Position numbers and translations under genes: made by a program. Source: Pyricularia pennisetigena (taxonomy: Eukaryota > Ascomycota > Sordariomycetes > Magnaporthales > Pyriculariaceae). Taken from it: a stretch of 64,000 nt of DNA. The DNA lies in NCBI RefSeq assembly GCF_004337985.1, contig NC_043741.1, positions 7,043,126 to 7,107,125 of the forward strand. The letters are read 5' to 3'. Positions 1-11,560 of the stretch are shown one piece after another. Each line of letters opens with the position of its first letter. The stretch's first letter is position 1. Under the pieces are notes generated by a model that was not told the DNA's origin, did no database searches, and saw nothing but the letters and a program-made list of their open reading frames with translations.

Positions 1-1247
1 TTTTTTTTCTTTTTTTTTCTTTGGTTGTGTACCTACGCGGGCCACCGAGCAGCGGAGACGTCGAGTAACCCCGGTGTGTCAAGTTTTTCTCGCTGAACCA
101 TGGGCCAGGCACTTTTAGACTTCTTGTCTCCATATCACGCTATCCTTTTGTTTTACGACGATGATGAAAAAGGGAGGATCGCGACTCGCTCGCCAAAAGA
201 GATACCCGCACCGGTAAAGAAAACAACTTATCTGTTAATTTCGACGACCTGGGCGTCCCCGTCGTCTAAGATCTGCTTCGCGAGAAGTTCCGGCTCGATC
301 CAGGGGGAGCATCGGGGGAAAAAAAAAGTTTTCTTCTCGGGCAGCATCGGAGATTGTCAGTAGCAGTTTTGCTCAGCTGGCAAGGACACGGGTTATGTTT
401 GCGCCGTGCCACCGTTCGACCACAGGATGGGCAGAGGAAGCGGTTGAATGTTGCTCCGTCTCGTGTTTTGTTCATGCTTCATTTACGGAAGGAGTTTGGT
501 ATCTGGATCAAGGTTTCTTCTTTTCCTAGTTTTGCCAATGTAAATGCAAGCTCCACAGAACATTCGAAGCTCATTATAGGGCGTGTTTCGAGGAGGAAGC
601 TCGAGTCAAAAACGTAAAGGCTGTGTTCAGTGAAGAGGAGTGCGCCATGCGGAGGGGATTGTGGTTGGCAGGACACTTGGCATACTAACTTGCTCTACGT
701 GTTCTCATCTGTCTATCGAGGCCCTAGTCAGGGGTATGGCGGCGGAAAGCAGTCGCGGTGGAATCGTCGACTTTGTGGCAAGTGTGAATGAGTAGAAAAC
801 CAGAAGATATGGAGAATACGTATGGTATGTCTCAGTTATTTTTAACTTATTACAGTGTAGCTTGATTCTGTAGAAGCCCTCTATGTGTTCTGTCTAATTT
901 TTCTAGTCCTTGTGCCGTCCATATCATCATTGAGCATCCGAGACTGACAATTATGACGATCAACAAACAGAGCCAAGGATAGTCCTGAGTTTGTGTCTCC
1001 AAGACCGGCACCTATTGAGGGGAGAATCGTCCGAATGGCTGAGCAGTAATCATGGATGGAATGTACGTTCTCCCACAAAAACAATCAGGCTTGTCTATTG
1101 TTTCCATCCCATGCGATACATAAATCATTCAGCAGTCGACTTGGTCCATCATCTCGAGTTCTAGAGTCTTGCCGAACAGATAACATAATAGTGCTAACTG
1201 TAGATTAAATACAATCGAGAACAAAGTAGTATCTGTTTTTTTTTGAT
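1..1247. other. Left-edge non-coding stretch
   Basis: This stretch begins with a T-rich run and contains only short frames broken by stops on both strands. None has a recognisable domain, a plausible spliced structure or sustained codon bias. The right end would be the 3' flank of the minus-strand F-box-type gene. A gene whose body lies left of the window cannot be excluded. Confidence 0.5.
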
Positions 1248-3230
1248 TCACTCGACATTCGGCATAACATCATCATCATCATCATCATCATCGCCATCCC
1301 TATCAACATCCTCACCAGACTCGTCCAGCTCCATGCTGGAATCATCCTCCCACGCCTGAGCAACGAGCTCCTCATCCTCCTCGGCCGCAATCACAGCCTG
1401 CTGCTGCTCCGGTGTCAGGGTGTCAAAAACAGCCCGCATGGCATGGTGCGGCCTCCAATCCCCCTCCTCCAGCGGCACACTGCCCGCCAGCGTATCCAGC
1501 CCACCTGGCGGCGTTATGGGCCCCTGAATCCCGCGCACACCACCATCGTCGTCGTCGCTCATGTACAGCTCCTGCACGGTCGGAACCAGGTTCTGCCCAG
1601 TCTCAAAGTCGACGCAGCCCCACGCCACCATGGATACCAGCAGCTTGTCCACACGGAGCCGCCTCCTCACACACTCGGCCGAGACGAGCTCGTCGGGCTG
1701 CACGAGTGACGCCCCGCCGCGACCCCAGCCCTCGCACCGCATCACCCCAAACAGCTCCACGGGCACGCCCGCGACGGGCAGGCCGCGCTCGCACTGCTCG
1801 GCCGTCGCGGCGCCCTCCTCGAACAGCAGCTGCAGCTGCCGAAGATCCAGCAGGTCGGCGACGAAGCGCCTGCGGCGCAGCAGCTGCCAGAGCACGCGCA
1901 CGCCGCCCGGCTGGCCCAACATCAGGCGGCGGAGGTCGGGGGTGCCGGGCCCCTGGACGGCGTCGTTGAACATGAGGTCGAGCTTGAGGAAGAGCAGCTG
2001 CGCGTTGAGAAGATCCTCGTCGGTCCAGGCGCGGGCGAGGCCGTGCCGACCGCGGTTCGTGGGGCAGTCGGTCACGGTCCAGAGCTTGCGGATGGTGGAG
2101 CGCGCCGAGGACGGCACGCGGTGGCCCTTGCGGGCAAGGCTGGCCACGATGTCGCGGGCCTGACGCTCCCGCACGAAGAGCATGTTGATCCAGGCCATGC
2201 CGAGGCAGAGCTTAGAGCCTGGGCTCAACTGCAGCGGCGCGTGGCCGGCGGAACTGCCGCGGCTGAGAACCATGCGGCTCCATGGCGTCGGGTTGTCTAT
2301 GTCGATGCCGCGGCGGAAGTCTGGCTGGGTGTAGTCTATGACAATGTAGCCGCGCGGGTTGCGGATGAGATAGTCCCGGTACAGCTCCCAAGGGTAGGCC
2401 CGGGCGGCGGTGGGATCCAAGTGGCAGGCCAGGATGCGGCAGAAGTAGTGTTCGTTGGCGTTCCAGTTGGCGTGGAAGACGCGGCTGATGGAGTAGACGG
2501 TCAAGATGTCGCGTGGATGGAGGTACTTGATGAACTCGATTGCGAGGACTGAGTAGGAGGCGAGAGAGCTGATGAGATCGAAGCCGTTCGAGGGCTGTTG
2601 TCCAAGTATATTCCTCTGGAACCCTGATTGTGCCTGTGGTTGAGACTGGGATAAGGCCTGGAACGAGGTACTGAAGCTGAGCGAGAAGTCTGCCCGAGCT
2701 GGGTCGACCGTCGACTGCGAGCATGTACGGGCTGCATAGTATCTAGTGTTGACCAGCAGTTCCGAGCTGGCTATCCGGCGGCGTTTGTACAAAGCTGCGG
2801 CATCAAGTGCCTTTTCCGACTGAATCAGTTGCTGTAACTCGGAGGCCAGCGTCATTTCACCACCATCAGGTATCACTGGGATGGGAAGGATTGCGGCTGG
2901 TAACTGACTGCTACCCTGCGCGTCTGTTGGTATATATGGCTTTGCTGTCCTTGTTGGCGCTTGACCAGCAGATGGACGTTGATCATTATCAGACACTTGG
3001 TACTTTGTGTCCGTCTTCGAACGACATGGCAGCGGATCGTCTGGTGAAGGTTGGTCGAGCTTGGCGCGGATGACAGCCAGCAAATAGCCGAAAGGGTCAT
3101 CCTCTACTGATGGCTCTCCGTCTTTCTTGTCGACCGTCTCAAGTTTCTCGTTAGTATAGCGGTCTTCCTTCAAAGCACCTGGATTTGGTTGTGGAGGCTC
3201 AGCGACATGATCGCTGTCGATGATGTTCAT
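1248..3230 (-). CDS. F-box-type fungal protein, 660 aa
   Basis: This is a single-exon gene with an ATG at 3230 and a stop at 1248-1250. The N-terminal ~200 residues are polar and probably disordered. Around residues 210-260 a helical segment (FIKYLHPRDILTVYSISRVF) has the look of a divergent F-box: a leading hydrophobic helix, the LHPRDIL turn, then a Cys/Trp-containing helix. F-box proteins usually tether substrates to SCF ubiquitin ligases through Skp1; that role is inferred here. The middle third is GC-rich, with Trp and Leu-rich helices of no family I recognise. The tail is acidic and ends in a run of eight or nine Asp encoded by an (ATC)n microsatellite near 1268-1292, so its length probably varies between strains. 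It may act as a Skp1 adaptor or may only share the fold. Confidence 0.7.
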   Translation of the reverse strand: MNIIDSDHVAEPPQPNPGALKEDRYTNEKLETVDKKDGEPSVEDDPFGYLLAVIRAKLDQPSPDDPLPCRSKTDTKYQVSDNDQRPSAGQAPTRTAKPYIPTDAQGSSQLPAAILPIPVIPDGGEMTLASELQQLIQSEKALDAAALYKRRRIASSELLVNTRYYAARTCSQSTVDPARADFSLSFSTSFQALSQSQPQAQSGFQRNILGQQPSNGFDLISSLASYSVLAIEFIKYLHPRDILTVYSISRVFHANWNANEHYFCRILACHLDPTAARAYPWELYRDYLIRNPRGYIVIDYTQPDFRRGIDIDNPTPWSRMVLSRGSSAGHAPLQLSPGSKLCLGMAWINMLFVRERQARDIVASLARKGHRVPSSARSTIRKLWTVTDCPTNRGRHGLARAWTDEDLLNAQLLFLKLDLMFNDAVQGPGTPDLRRLMLGQPGGVRVLWQLLRRRRFVADLLDLRQLQLLFEEGAATAEQCERGLPVAGVPVELFGVMRCEGWGRGGASLVQPDELVSAECVRRRLRVDKLLVSMVAWGCVDFETGQNLVPTVQELYMSDDDDGGVRGIQGPITPPGGLDTLAGSVPLEEGDWRPHHAMRAVFDTLTPEQQQAVIAAEEDEELVAQAWEDDSSMELDESGEDVDRDGDDDDDDDDVMPNVE

Positions 3231-3881
3231 GGCGGCAGTGGCGCGTCTGTTTTATGTTGAAAAGGGTTGCAAGAATTTTGTCAACCGTTGAAAGCAATAG
3301 AATTTGAGTGAGGTGACCAAAGTAGAGAGATGAGAGGGTTGATAAATTTGTACTGTTGACGATTGAAGGTTGCAGCGAAACAAGCCGTTTATGGAATGCT
3401 CGGAACCGCCAATTGGTAAGATTGAACTGAGTGGAAAGTGATGGATAGGTGAATTGAACGTCGACGTACTGAAGGCACACTCCTGAATTCGTGCCCAAAA
3501 AATGCGACAGACGCCTAAGACCATACATAGCCCGGCCTGTCATCACACCCAAGTAAGTACAGCAACTAAGCGTAGCTGGCCTGGATATCTTCTAAGTTGA
3601 TGCGCCATAGAGTGAAAGCCCCGAACGAAACACGAACCTTCACTGCCACCTTCACTAGTATTACTACTGATCTCCCCCATACGCCAATCTCCTCAACCAA
3701 CCAAGCCATAATCCTACTTCGAGGTCTTTGCGTATCTTTTCATTCCACTCTCCCCAGATGAAGAACACACACGTTACCACCATCGGGATGAGAAGAAGTA
3801 ATGTACCTGGTCCGTTTCACTTTACAAAAGTGAACTCCAGTCGTTTCGATCAATAACCCGATTTCGGAGCTGGACCGTCCT
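3231..3881. other. Intergenic: F-box gene promoter / HAT2 3' flank
   Basis: This is about 650 nt between two minus-strand genes. It must hold the promoter of the F-box-type gene and the 3' UTR of HAT2. Short frames exist but show no domain or splice structure. Confidence 0.5.
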
Positions 3882-5480
3882 CTAGGGGCCCAGCTCATCC
3901 ACCGGCAGGTCGGCGTCGTCGCGCTTAACGATCGACTCGGCAACCTTCCAGACCTGAAGTAAGTTGTCCTCTGCCGCGCTGCAGACCATCCAAGGCTCGT
4001 TGGGGTTCCAGCTAAAGTCGGCCAGATGATTGGTATGACCTCCGTGCATGAAGAGCCTAGTCGATCACCTTCAGTCAGTATACAAATATGAAAAAACTAC
4101 CTTCTTGGTAGTCCGAATCGGGGCAGGAAACTCACAGTTCTGGCGGTCCGTCCTCAGCATCCTCTGGTTGTTGCTCCTCGCCGACGCGGCTCAAGTCCCA
4201 GAACAGGATCCGCCTGTCGTAGCTGCCGCTGGCAAGAATGCCAGCCTCGTGCGGGTGCCAGAACACTGAAGTCACGGCATCCCGGTGACCCTCTAGGGTG
4301 TGAATCTTGTCTTTGACATTGCGCAGATCCCATAGGCCGATAGTCTTGTCGGCCGAAGCGGTTGCGACCAAGAATTCTGAGGCGGGGCAAAAGTCTAACG
4401 CGTTGATGGCGTCTGAGTGGCCATTCTTGGCGACCAATGCCGCCTTCTCATTCGATTCCTGCCTTGTGTCGAGAATCTGCAGAGTCAAGTCGTCCGACAC
4501 GGTACCGATGAAGTGTTTGACCAAGGGGTGATATTGCACATCGTTGACAACTTGGCTGTGGTGTGTGTACTTCCTCTTGGGCTTGAGGATACGGTTGTTG
4601 GGCTGAACATCCTTGAGATCCCACAGAAGCACCGTCTGGTCACTGCTGCCAGTGACAAGGCAACCTTCGTCGTGAGGGCTCCAATTGAGTCCGTAACCTT
4701 CAGCCTTGTGGCCAATAAGTTCATACTGGGGATTAGGAGTGCCCGAGGGCTGCAAGCTGTGCTTAGTCCTGTCGAAGATGAGGATCTTGCCATCGACGCA
4801 GGCTGTGGCAATGATGTCTGGGTTTTGAGGCTGGTAGCGGGCCTTATTCACCTCGCCCGGGTGGTCTATCTTCTGGGTAATGTTCCACTTGATAGCGGCC
4901 GCCTCGCTTCCCTTGCTGCCACCGTAGCCACCAATCTCGCCGCGGTCTTCGTCGTAGTCTGCTGGGTTTGGCTGGACAGCCTTGGGAATCTCGACCTCGG
5001 CAATCTGAAGGTACTCGTCGGCGGCTCCCGATGTATGCGTGCCGAGGAGGACACGGTGGATACGATAGTTCTTGCCTTCTGGCTCCTTTACGTCAGGTAA
5101 CCACTGCACGGTCAGAGTCGGCCAGGCAAGGGCGGTGCTTTTCATAGTAAGTAGAGTTAGCGCAAGTGTCTGAGTAGAGCAGAAAGACAAAAGGGTGTAT
5201 TCCAGCTCACCTGAGTATCATATCATAGAGAAAAGGGCTATTCTTCTTCCATGTCTTGTACTCTGATATACAAAGTCAGAAACGACAGAGCAAAACGAAG
5301 AATAATGTGAGCTAGCAAAACATCGACTTACCTTCATTGATTATCCTCTGCTCCTGATCGTAATCTTCCTCTACGTCCATTTCTATAGCGACTGGTCAGC
5401 GGGGTCTATGCTGAATAATTGAGAGAGAAACGGGTAAACAGCAACTGACCATCGGCGTCCATGGCTGGGGGAGGTGCCAT
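3882..5480 (-). CDS. HAT2: Histone acetyltransferase type B subunit 2 (RbAp46/48-type WD40)
   Basis: This is a WD40 histone chaperone of the Hat2/Msi1/RBBP4 family, which binds histone H4 and recruits it to Hat1 in the nucleus and cytoplasm. I read five exons: 5480-5450, 5382-5332, 5262-5211, 5137-4136 and 4056-3882, joining in frame to 436 aa. The N-terminal helix is spread over the small exons: YKTWKKNSPFLYDMIL followed by STALAWPTLTVQWLPD, the hallmark of the family. Repeats with GH...WD signatures follow, for example SSDQTVLLWD, SADKTIGLWD and GSYDRRILFWD. An acidic loop (EEEQQPEDAEDGPPEL type) precedes the last blade, which is encoded by the final exon (LLFMHGGHTNHLADFSWNPN). The start is MAPPPAMDADG. 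An apparent start at 5190 lies inside intron 3 and is not real. It could instead be called Msi1/CAF-1 p48, since the families overlap. Confidence 0.93.
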
Positions 5481-6578
5481 TTTGGTGGGTGTGTGTGTAT
5501 ATCAGGGTTTGATAGACAGTCTTGTGCAATTTTTATTGATTCAATGGCCAATGGAATTCTTATTTGGCAAGAAGGGAAAAAAAAAAAAGTTGTCAGAAAA
5601 CCTCCAAAGTTCGCCGACTACAAATGCGACATTAGATAGATTGACTACTTGGAGTTGATTTGGGGATGGATCGCTAGATCAAACACGCGCACCGCAGGTC
5701 TAAAGACGCGTTAACGAGGCGGTACATGGTGGCAGAATTTAGAGTTGCTTTGGCGGCGGGGTCTGATTGGCGCTGAGGCTCAACTTTGAGCGCCAGGTAT
5801 TACGTAGAGTATCTATCATCTGGCTGGGACTGCTTTAGATTGAAATTGAATATTTCGTTTTATTATTCCGCACATGACTGAACTTCCAATTTAACCATAC
5901 AAATGCAAAAAGAAAAAAAGGAAAAGGAGTCACAAATTCGGCCCAGGTGTCGTAGTGTTCCCGCAAGTGACATGCAAGCAAGGACCACGTCGATTGTGGA
6001 TGTTGACAATGGATGTTGTTGTGAATGACAACGCAATCCCTTGCTCTCCTCCGCGCTTGGTTCTCCAGAGTCCAACGTGCCCCACCAATGACTGTCTTTG
6101 GCCCCACACTAGCTGCGATGCGCCGCCACCCGCTTGCCGCCCTTTTCACCGTCGCGCATTTGGTTGCTTGCGACCACATCTTCTTTCTCCGCCTCAATCG
6201 TCTTTTGGCGCCAACGAGGGATCAGCAACTTTTGCCAAGTTTTTTGCTCAGATCTCTTTTTATTTTCACCTTACATCCTTCGGGCTGTCGTGGTTGGATT
6301 GCTCCTGTTTATTCTTTTTTTTCTTTTTTCCGTTGCGTTTGGCTTCATCGCGCATTCTTTCTTTTGTGACGTCGGGTCTATCCTTGCATTTGACGTTGCC
6401 TTTGAAGACGTATCTAGCCGACGCACTCCACGCCAGACTGCAAGAATCCGCCAGGAGTATCAGAATCAAGGACTTCGTTCGGTGTCTTGCGTGCTTCTCT
6501 GCTGTTCGAAAAGCATCAACTAGACTCCCGTCCATTCATTCTTCGCCATAACTGCCAAGATCTTCGGTCGCTGTCAAC
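5481..6578. promoter_or_regulatory. Divergent HAT2/XRN1 promoter region
   Basis: This 1.1-kb stretch separates two head-to-head genes. The XRN1-proximal half (about 6160-6560) is strongly pyrimidine-rich on the plus strand, with several T and CTTT runs, as is typical of leaders and promoters of constitutively expressed fungal genes. No TATA box is obvious. Short plus-strand frames there are low-complexity and are not annotated. Confidence 0.5.
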
Positions 6579-9500
6579 ATGGGTGTTCCCAAGTTCTTCA
6601 GGTGGCTCTCTGAGCGCTACCCGGCCATCTCGCAGTTGATCGCGGAAAACCGCATTCCCGAGTTTGACTGTTTATACCTCGACATGAACGGCATCATCCA
6701 CAACTGCACACACAAGGACTCCCATGATACGTCCTTTCGCTTGAGCGAAGATGAGATGTTTATTCGCATCTTCAACTATATAGAACATCTTTTCGGCAAG
6801 ATCAAACCCAAGCAGTTGTTCTTTATGGCAATAGACGGTGTGGCGCCCCGCGCCAAAATGAACCAGCAGCGTGCTCGACGTTTCCGCACTGCGCTGGACG
6901 CCGAGATGGCTCGCGACAAGGCTGTTCGCGAGGGCCAGGAGCTCCCCAAGGAGGAGCCGTTCGACAGCAACTGCATTACGCCAGGGACAGAGTTCATGGC
7001 AAAGCTGTCTGAACAGCTCAAGTATTTCGTTAACAAGAAGGTGTCAGAGGACACCGAGTGGCAGGGTTGCGAGATTGTGCTGTCGGGGCATGAGGTTCCG
7101 GGAGAGGGAGAGCACAAAATCATGGAGTATATCCGCAACGCCAAGGCCCAGCCGGATTACAACCACAATGTCCGCCACTGCCTGTACGGCCTTGACGCCG
7201 ATCTCATCATGCTGGGTCTGCTAAGTCATGACCCCCATTTCTGCCTCCTCCGTGAGGAGGTCACCTTTGGCAGGCAGTCCAAAAACCAGTCCAAGGAGCT
7301 TGAGCACCAGAACTTTTACCTCTTGCATTTATGCATTGTGCGGGAGTATCTAGAGCTAGAGTTCCAGGATCTCAAGAAAGATGGTCGGATGACGTTCCCA
7401 TTTGACATGGAGAGGGTCATTGATGATTTCATCCTCATGGCATTTTTCGTCGGCAACGATTTCCTTCCTAATCTTCCGCATTTGCACATCAACGAGGGCG
7501 CTTTGGCGCTTATGTTCCGCCTGTACAAGGAGATATTGCCCAAGTGCGACGGTTACATCAACGAGGGCGGCAGAGTAAACCTTCAAAGACTGGGTCTGCT
7601 CCTGGAAGGCCTTGGAGAAGCCGAGCGCAGGTTCTTTGAGGTGGACATGCAGAACGAGCATTGGTTCAGGTCTAAGCAACAGATGGAGAACTCTGAGAGC
7701 GCTCCGGTCAAGTCGCGGCCCAAGGGTCAACTCCAAGTCACCACGTCGCAGAAAAATCTCTGGAAGCATAAGATCAAGCCCTTTATCACCAAGCGGCCAC
7801 AGACACCGCTCAACCTAGGGACAGGCCTCAATGCGGCAGACCGCAAGTTTGCACAGGAGATTGCCGATAGCTTCCGCCTTACTTACGAGACTCTGGCTGA
7901 CGACGAAGGAAACAGGGCTATCGTACTTTCCTTCCCGAAACTGCCCGCCGCGTCTGAAAATGATGACGACGATGATGGTTTCGAGGAGGAGGGTGATGCA
8001 GCCGCCCACCGTGAGATGCTCAAATACGATCGCGCCGCTGTCGTAGATACATCTCCTGAGGAGGCAAAGGCCGCCATGGAGGTTCTCTACCAGCAAAAGT
8101 TCCAGGAATGGAAGGACAAGTATTACTCTGAAAAGTTCGAATGGACGCCTGAAACCAAGGAGCAGGGACTGCGAGAATTGGCAGAGAACTACGTCCAGGG
8201 TCTTCAGTGGGTTTTGTATTACTACTACCGTGGCATTCGGTCGTGGCCATGGTTCTACAAGTTCCATTACTCGCCCATGATTTCGGACGTCATGAAGGGT
8301 TTGAATGCCGACATGAATTTCACACTCGGCCAGCCCTTCAAACCATATGAGCAGCTTATGGGTGTTCTTCCAGACCGAAGTAAGAAGATTGTTCCCACCG
8401 TCTATTGGGATCTCATGACCGACCCCAACTCGCCCATCATCGACTTCTACCCCCGCGATTTTGAGTTGGACATGAACGGAAAGAAGCAAGAATGGGAGGC
8501 CGTGGTGAAGATTCCCTTCATTGACGAGAAGCGACTTTTGGACGGAATGGCCACCAGAAACCATCTCTTGTCTGATGTGGAGAAGTCGCGCAACGGCTTT
8601 GGCGTGGCTCTCAAGTTCACTTACGACCCGAACCTGGATTTTCAGTACCCATCATCACTGCCCGGCATCTTCCCCGACATTCCGCATTGTCGCTGTGTCA
8701 TGAACATCTTTGAGCTTCCCCCCACAGAAGGTTTGGAGTACCTTCACGGACTTACGGATGGCGCTCTGTTGAACGTATCTGCACTGGCGGGATTCCCTAG
8801 TCTGGCTACGCTGCCTTATACTGCTGCGTTGGGCTTTCATGGCGTCAACGTGTTCCAACAGGAGAGTCGGAATGAGAGCATGGTTGTTACGCTCTCCGAC
8901 ACTGAGATGAAGACGAAGTCCTCTGCAGCTGTGATGAAGCTCGGACAACGCTGCCATGTTGGCTATCCCTTTTTGACAGAGGCCAAGGTCGTCCGTGTCT
9001 CTGATGAACTGTTCAACTACACGCTGGATACAAACGGAAAGGTCGTACAGACACCTCATCAGCACAAGGAAATGGAACAGTTCCATAGCAAGGCCCGGCG
9101 CATCGAAGAGTTTTACAGCAAAAGACTAGGCATCCTCATTGGCGATGTCGAATCTCTGGTGCATGTGGAAATGCTCAAGGGCTTGATTAAAACCGAGGAA
9201 GGTGCCACTATCAAGGAGTATGGCGAGGTTCCTGGTATGGAGACAGACTACGCACCGCAGGTCATTGTCGATGAGGTGATCAACGAAGACGAGCGGTTCA
9301 TCGAGCGAGCCGCTCTACCGATCGAGGAGGAATTCCCACTTGGCTGTCACGCATTTTTCTTGGGTGAATATGCTTACGGACGGCCATTGGAGGTGGTCGG
9401 ACACAAGGGTAACAAGGTCGATGTTCGGGTCTCTGTCCTCAAGAAGCCCGAGGCCGACTTTGCCAAGAACATCATTTTCCAAGCGGAACGTAATAACAGA

Positions 9501-10886
9501 TACGTGCCGTCCTATGCCGTTGCCAAGAGTCTTGACCTCCACCCCCTCGCTCTCAGCAGGATAACAGCATCATTCTTTGTTTACACCATGAAGGGCAGCT
9601 TGAAGGTTAATTTGGGCCTCAACCTCAAGTTCGAGAGCAAGAAGCAAAAAGTGCTCGGGTACTCGAGGAAGTCGGGTTCGGGATGGGAGTTCAGTCCGGC
9701 TACGATCGGCCTGCTGGCACAGTATATGCAAAAATTCCCGGATCTCTTTGCTGGGCTCAAGCGACTACCGAGCGGCAATGAGATCAAGGACACGGACATT
9801 TGGCAGGACGAGAAAGTGGCGCAGGCGCGTGTGAAGGAGATTGGCGCCTGGCTCAAGACGATTGAGACGAGCAAGTTTGAGCGTGTGCCGCTCGATGCCG
9901 AGCAACTTGACTCGGAAGTCGTCATGGCGTTGGCAGCATCTACAGACCAGCTTAATCTCGCAGCCCCTGAGTTTGAAGCCAAGGGACTCAAAGCAGTACC
10001 CCGAAGTGCGCTGCTCAAGCCTGAGGACGCCGAAGTACGACTCGGAAACCAGAACTTTGCATTGGGTGACCGCGTTGTGTATGTTGCCGCGTCCGGCAAG
10101 GTACCCATCGCAGTCCGCGGCACCGTTATTGGCATTAGCCGCACGCCGACTGCCAAGCTACTTGACATCGTTTTCGACATCACCTTCATGAGCGGTGGCA
10201 GTCTGGGAGAGCGATGCCCGCCGTTCCGTGGCCAGACGGTTGCCTCATCCACCGTGCTCAACCTGACCAACAGGCAGGTCGTGACGGGAAGCAAGGCTAC
10301 CCTTGCGCGGAAGCCTCTTGCCCCGTCCGTTACCACACTTTCTGGTGGCGTTAATGGTGCCAATGGACTCAGGCAGATGAGAGATTCGCCGACACCTCCC
10401 CCGCTTAGAGGCTCTTGGAGAGGTGCATTGAACGGAAGCAGCGCAAACGGCGGCGGCCGTGGCAGAGGAGCTGCGGGCGCTGGCTACAATGGGACTCAGG
10501 GCCCGCGTAACGGTGGGCCCTTGCAGCACAGCTCATTGGTGTATAGGCCCGCACCAGGAGCGGATGGTCATGGACAACAGCAGCAGCGTGGAGGTCGTGG
10601 TGGGGGGCGCGGACGTGGTGGTCTCGGATATGACAACGCCGCAGGTCAGGCCAACGGCTACTCCGCACACCCCAACGGTAGCGGGGCGGGCGCTTCGCCG
10701 ATGCCAACGCAGTCATACAACAACGTGCCGCCGCCCGCAAGCCTGGACACATCATCTGGTCGCGGTAGGGGCCGCGGCCGTGGGCGTGGAGCTCGGGGCG
10801 GACCAAACATGGGTGGTCGCGGAGGCCAACACGGACGTGGGCGCGGCGGCGGTGGTTCAGGCGCTCCGCGCGGCACCTCATCTTAG
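6579..10886 (+). CDS. XRN1: 5'-3' exoribonuclease 1
   Basis: This cytoplasmic exoribonuclease degrades decapped mRNA 5' to 3'. It is intronless and 1435 aa, starting at MGVPKFFRWLSERYP, the invariant XRN start that places Met1 at the active-site lid. The active-site residues are all there: D35 (LYLDMNGIIH), D86, K93 with R100/R101 for 5'-phosphate recognition, E176 and E178 (VPGEGEHK), D206 and D208 (YGLDADLIML), and the GNDFLPNLPH motif. The Xrn1-specific D1-D4/SH3-like region follows. The last ~170 residues are low-complexity, rich in Gly-Arg-Gly and Gln, an RGG-type tail that probably binds RNA or decapping factors. An acidic loop (DDDDDGFEEEGD) sits near residue 465. Length fits the family (about 1400-1500 in ascomycetes). 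The nuclear paralogue Rat1/Xrn2 is excluded by the C-terminal architecture. Confidence 0.97.
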   Translation: MGVPKFFRWLSERYPAISQLIAENRIPEFDCLYLDMNGIIHNCTHKDSHDTSFRLSEDEMFIRIFNYIEHLFGKIKPKQLFFMAIDGVAPRAKMNQQRARRFRTALDAEMARDKAVREGQELPKEEPFDSNCITPGTEFMAKLSEQLKYFVNKKVSEDTEWQGCEIVLSGHEVPGEGEHKIMEYIRNAKAQPDYNHNVRHCLYGLDADLIMLGLLSHDPHFCLLREEVTFGRQSKNQSKELEHQNFYLLHLCIVREYLELEFQDLKKDGRMTFPFDMERVIDDFILMAFFVGNDFLPNLPHLHINEGALALMFRLYKEILPKCDGYINEGGRVNLQRLGLLLEGLGEAERRFFEVDMQNEHWFRSKQQMENSESAPVKSRPKGQLQVTTSQKNLWKHKIKPFITKRPQTPLNLGTGLNAADRKFAQEIADSFRLTYETLADDEGNRAIVLSFPKLPAASENDDDDDGFEEEGDAAAHREMLKYDRAAVVDTSPEEAKAAMEVLYQQKFQEWKDKYYSEKFEWTPETKEQGLRELAENYVQGLQWVLYYYYRGIRSWPWFYKFHYSPMISDVMKGLNADMNFTLGQPFKPYEQLMGVLPDRSKKIVPTVYWDLMTDPNSPIIDFYPRDFELDMNGKKQEWEAVVKIPFIDEKRLLDGMATRNHLLSDVEKSRNGFGVALKFTYDPNLDFQYPSSLPGIFPDIPHCRCVMNIFELPPTEGLEYLHGLTDGALLNVSALAGFPSLATLPYTAALGFHGVNVFQQESRNESMVVTLSDTEMKTKSSAAVMKLGQRCHVGYPFLTEAKVVRVSDELFNYTLDTNGKVVQTPHQHKEMEQFHSKARRIEEFYSKRLGILIGDVESLVHVEMLKGLIKTEEGATIKEYGEVPGMETDYAPQVIVDEVINEDERFIERAALPIEEEFPLGCHAFFLGEYAYGRPLEVVGHKGNKVDVRVSVLKKPEADFAKNIIFQAERNNRYVPSYAVAKSLDLHPLALSRITASFFVYTMKGSLKVNLGLNLKFESKKQKVLGYSRKSGSGWEFSPATIGLLAQYMQKFPDLFAGLKRLPSGNEIKDTDIWQDEKVAQARVKEIGAWLKTIETSKFERVPLDAEQLDSEVVMALAASTDQLNLAAPEFEAKGLKAVPRSALLKPEDAEVRLGNQNFALGDRVVYVAASGKVPIAVRGTVIGISRTPTAKLLDIVFDITFMSGGSLGERCPPFRGQTVASSTVLNLTNRQVVTGSKATLARKPLAPSVTTLSGGVNGANGLRQMRDSPTPPPLRGSWRGALNGSSANGGGRGRGAAGAGYNGTQGPRNGGPLQHSSLVYRPAPGADGHGQQQQRGGRGGGRGRGGLGYDNAAGQANGYSAHPNGSGAGASPMPTQSYNNVPPPASLDTSSGRGRGRGRGRGARGGPNMGGRGGQHGRGRGGGGSGAPRGTSS

Positions 10887-11560
10887 ATGGATGGCAGGTT
10901 GCGGCGTTGATCGGGGACAATCTGTGAGGGAACCACTTCTCGTTCATGGTATATGTTCAGTTTTTTTCCAAGCGATAATACTTTTTTGACAGCCTGTCAT
11001 AATTTCTGCCTACTATTTCCTGTTCAATATTGTATAGACAGGGGAAGCGATTTGTGCGTCTGGAGCTAGAGATCACGTTCAGTAGGAGTGTGTGATTCTT
11101 ATGACAGTTATGAATACTGTGGGAATGTTTCTGTGTCGTTTGATTAATTGGGGCAGCACTAGTGTCATCTGGGGGGGTTGGGTGTTTGATACAGTGGGGA
11201 TCATATGAGTGATAGATGGAACGACTTCATTTTGATATAGAGGCTCTCAAATTCATGCCCGTTATGACAGATAGATTCAACACTATCAAAACTCAGTTCA
11301 TTCACCACAACATTAGCACATCTGATCTGGCCCTCACTTCAACTTGGCCCTGTCAGCGAACGCGACAGAATTATACATTGACACCGAAAACAGTCTTACC
11401 ATCTTGGCAAACTCTACTAAAGGTATTGTCATTGAAGAATATTTGAGCCTAAATTGAGTTTTTATACTCTGCCCAGAATGTTTGTGCAGGACAAGAAAAA
11501 AAAAATCCAACAGAAAAAATCCCTTTTTGGCAGCCCGTTTTATTTTAGCGCCATATCTAT
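10887..11560. other. Convergent 3' flanks of XRN1 and SPC3
   Basis: This 670-nt interval lies between two stop codons facing each other, so it should hold both 3' UTRs. It is moderately AT-rich with no supported coding frame. Confidence 0.5.

Noticed and set aside
1412..2163. Plus-strand Arg/Pro/Ser-rich frames over the F-box-type gene
   Set aside because: They are GC-rich antisense shadows of a 660-aa gene and have no conserved motif.
4417..5100. A 227-codon plus-strand frame over HAT2
   Set aside because: It lies entirely antisense to the WD40 gene with no independent evidence.
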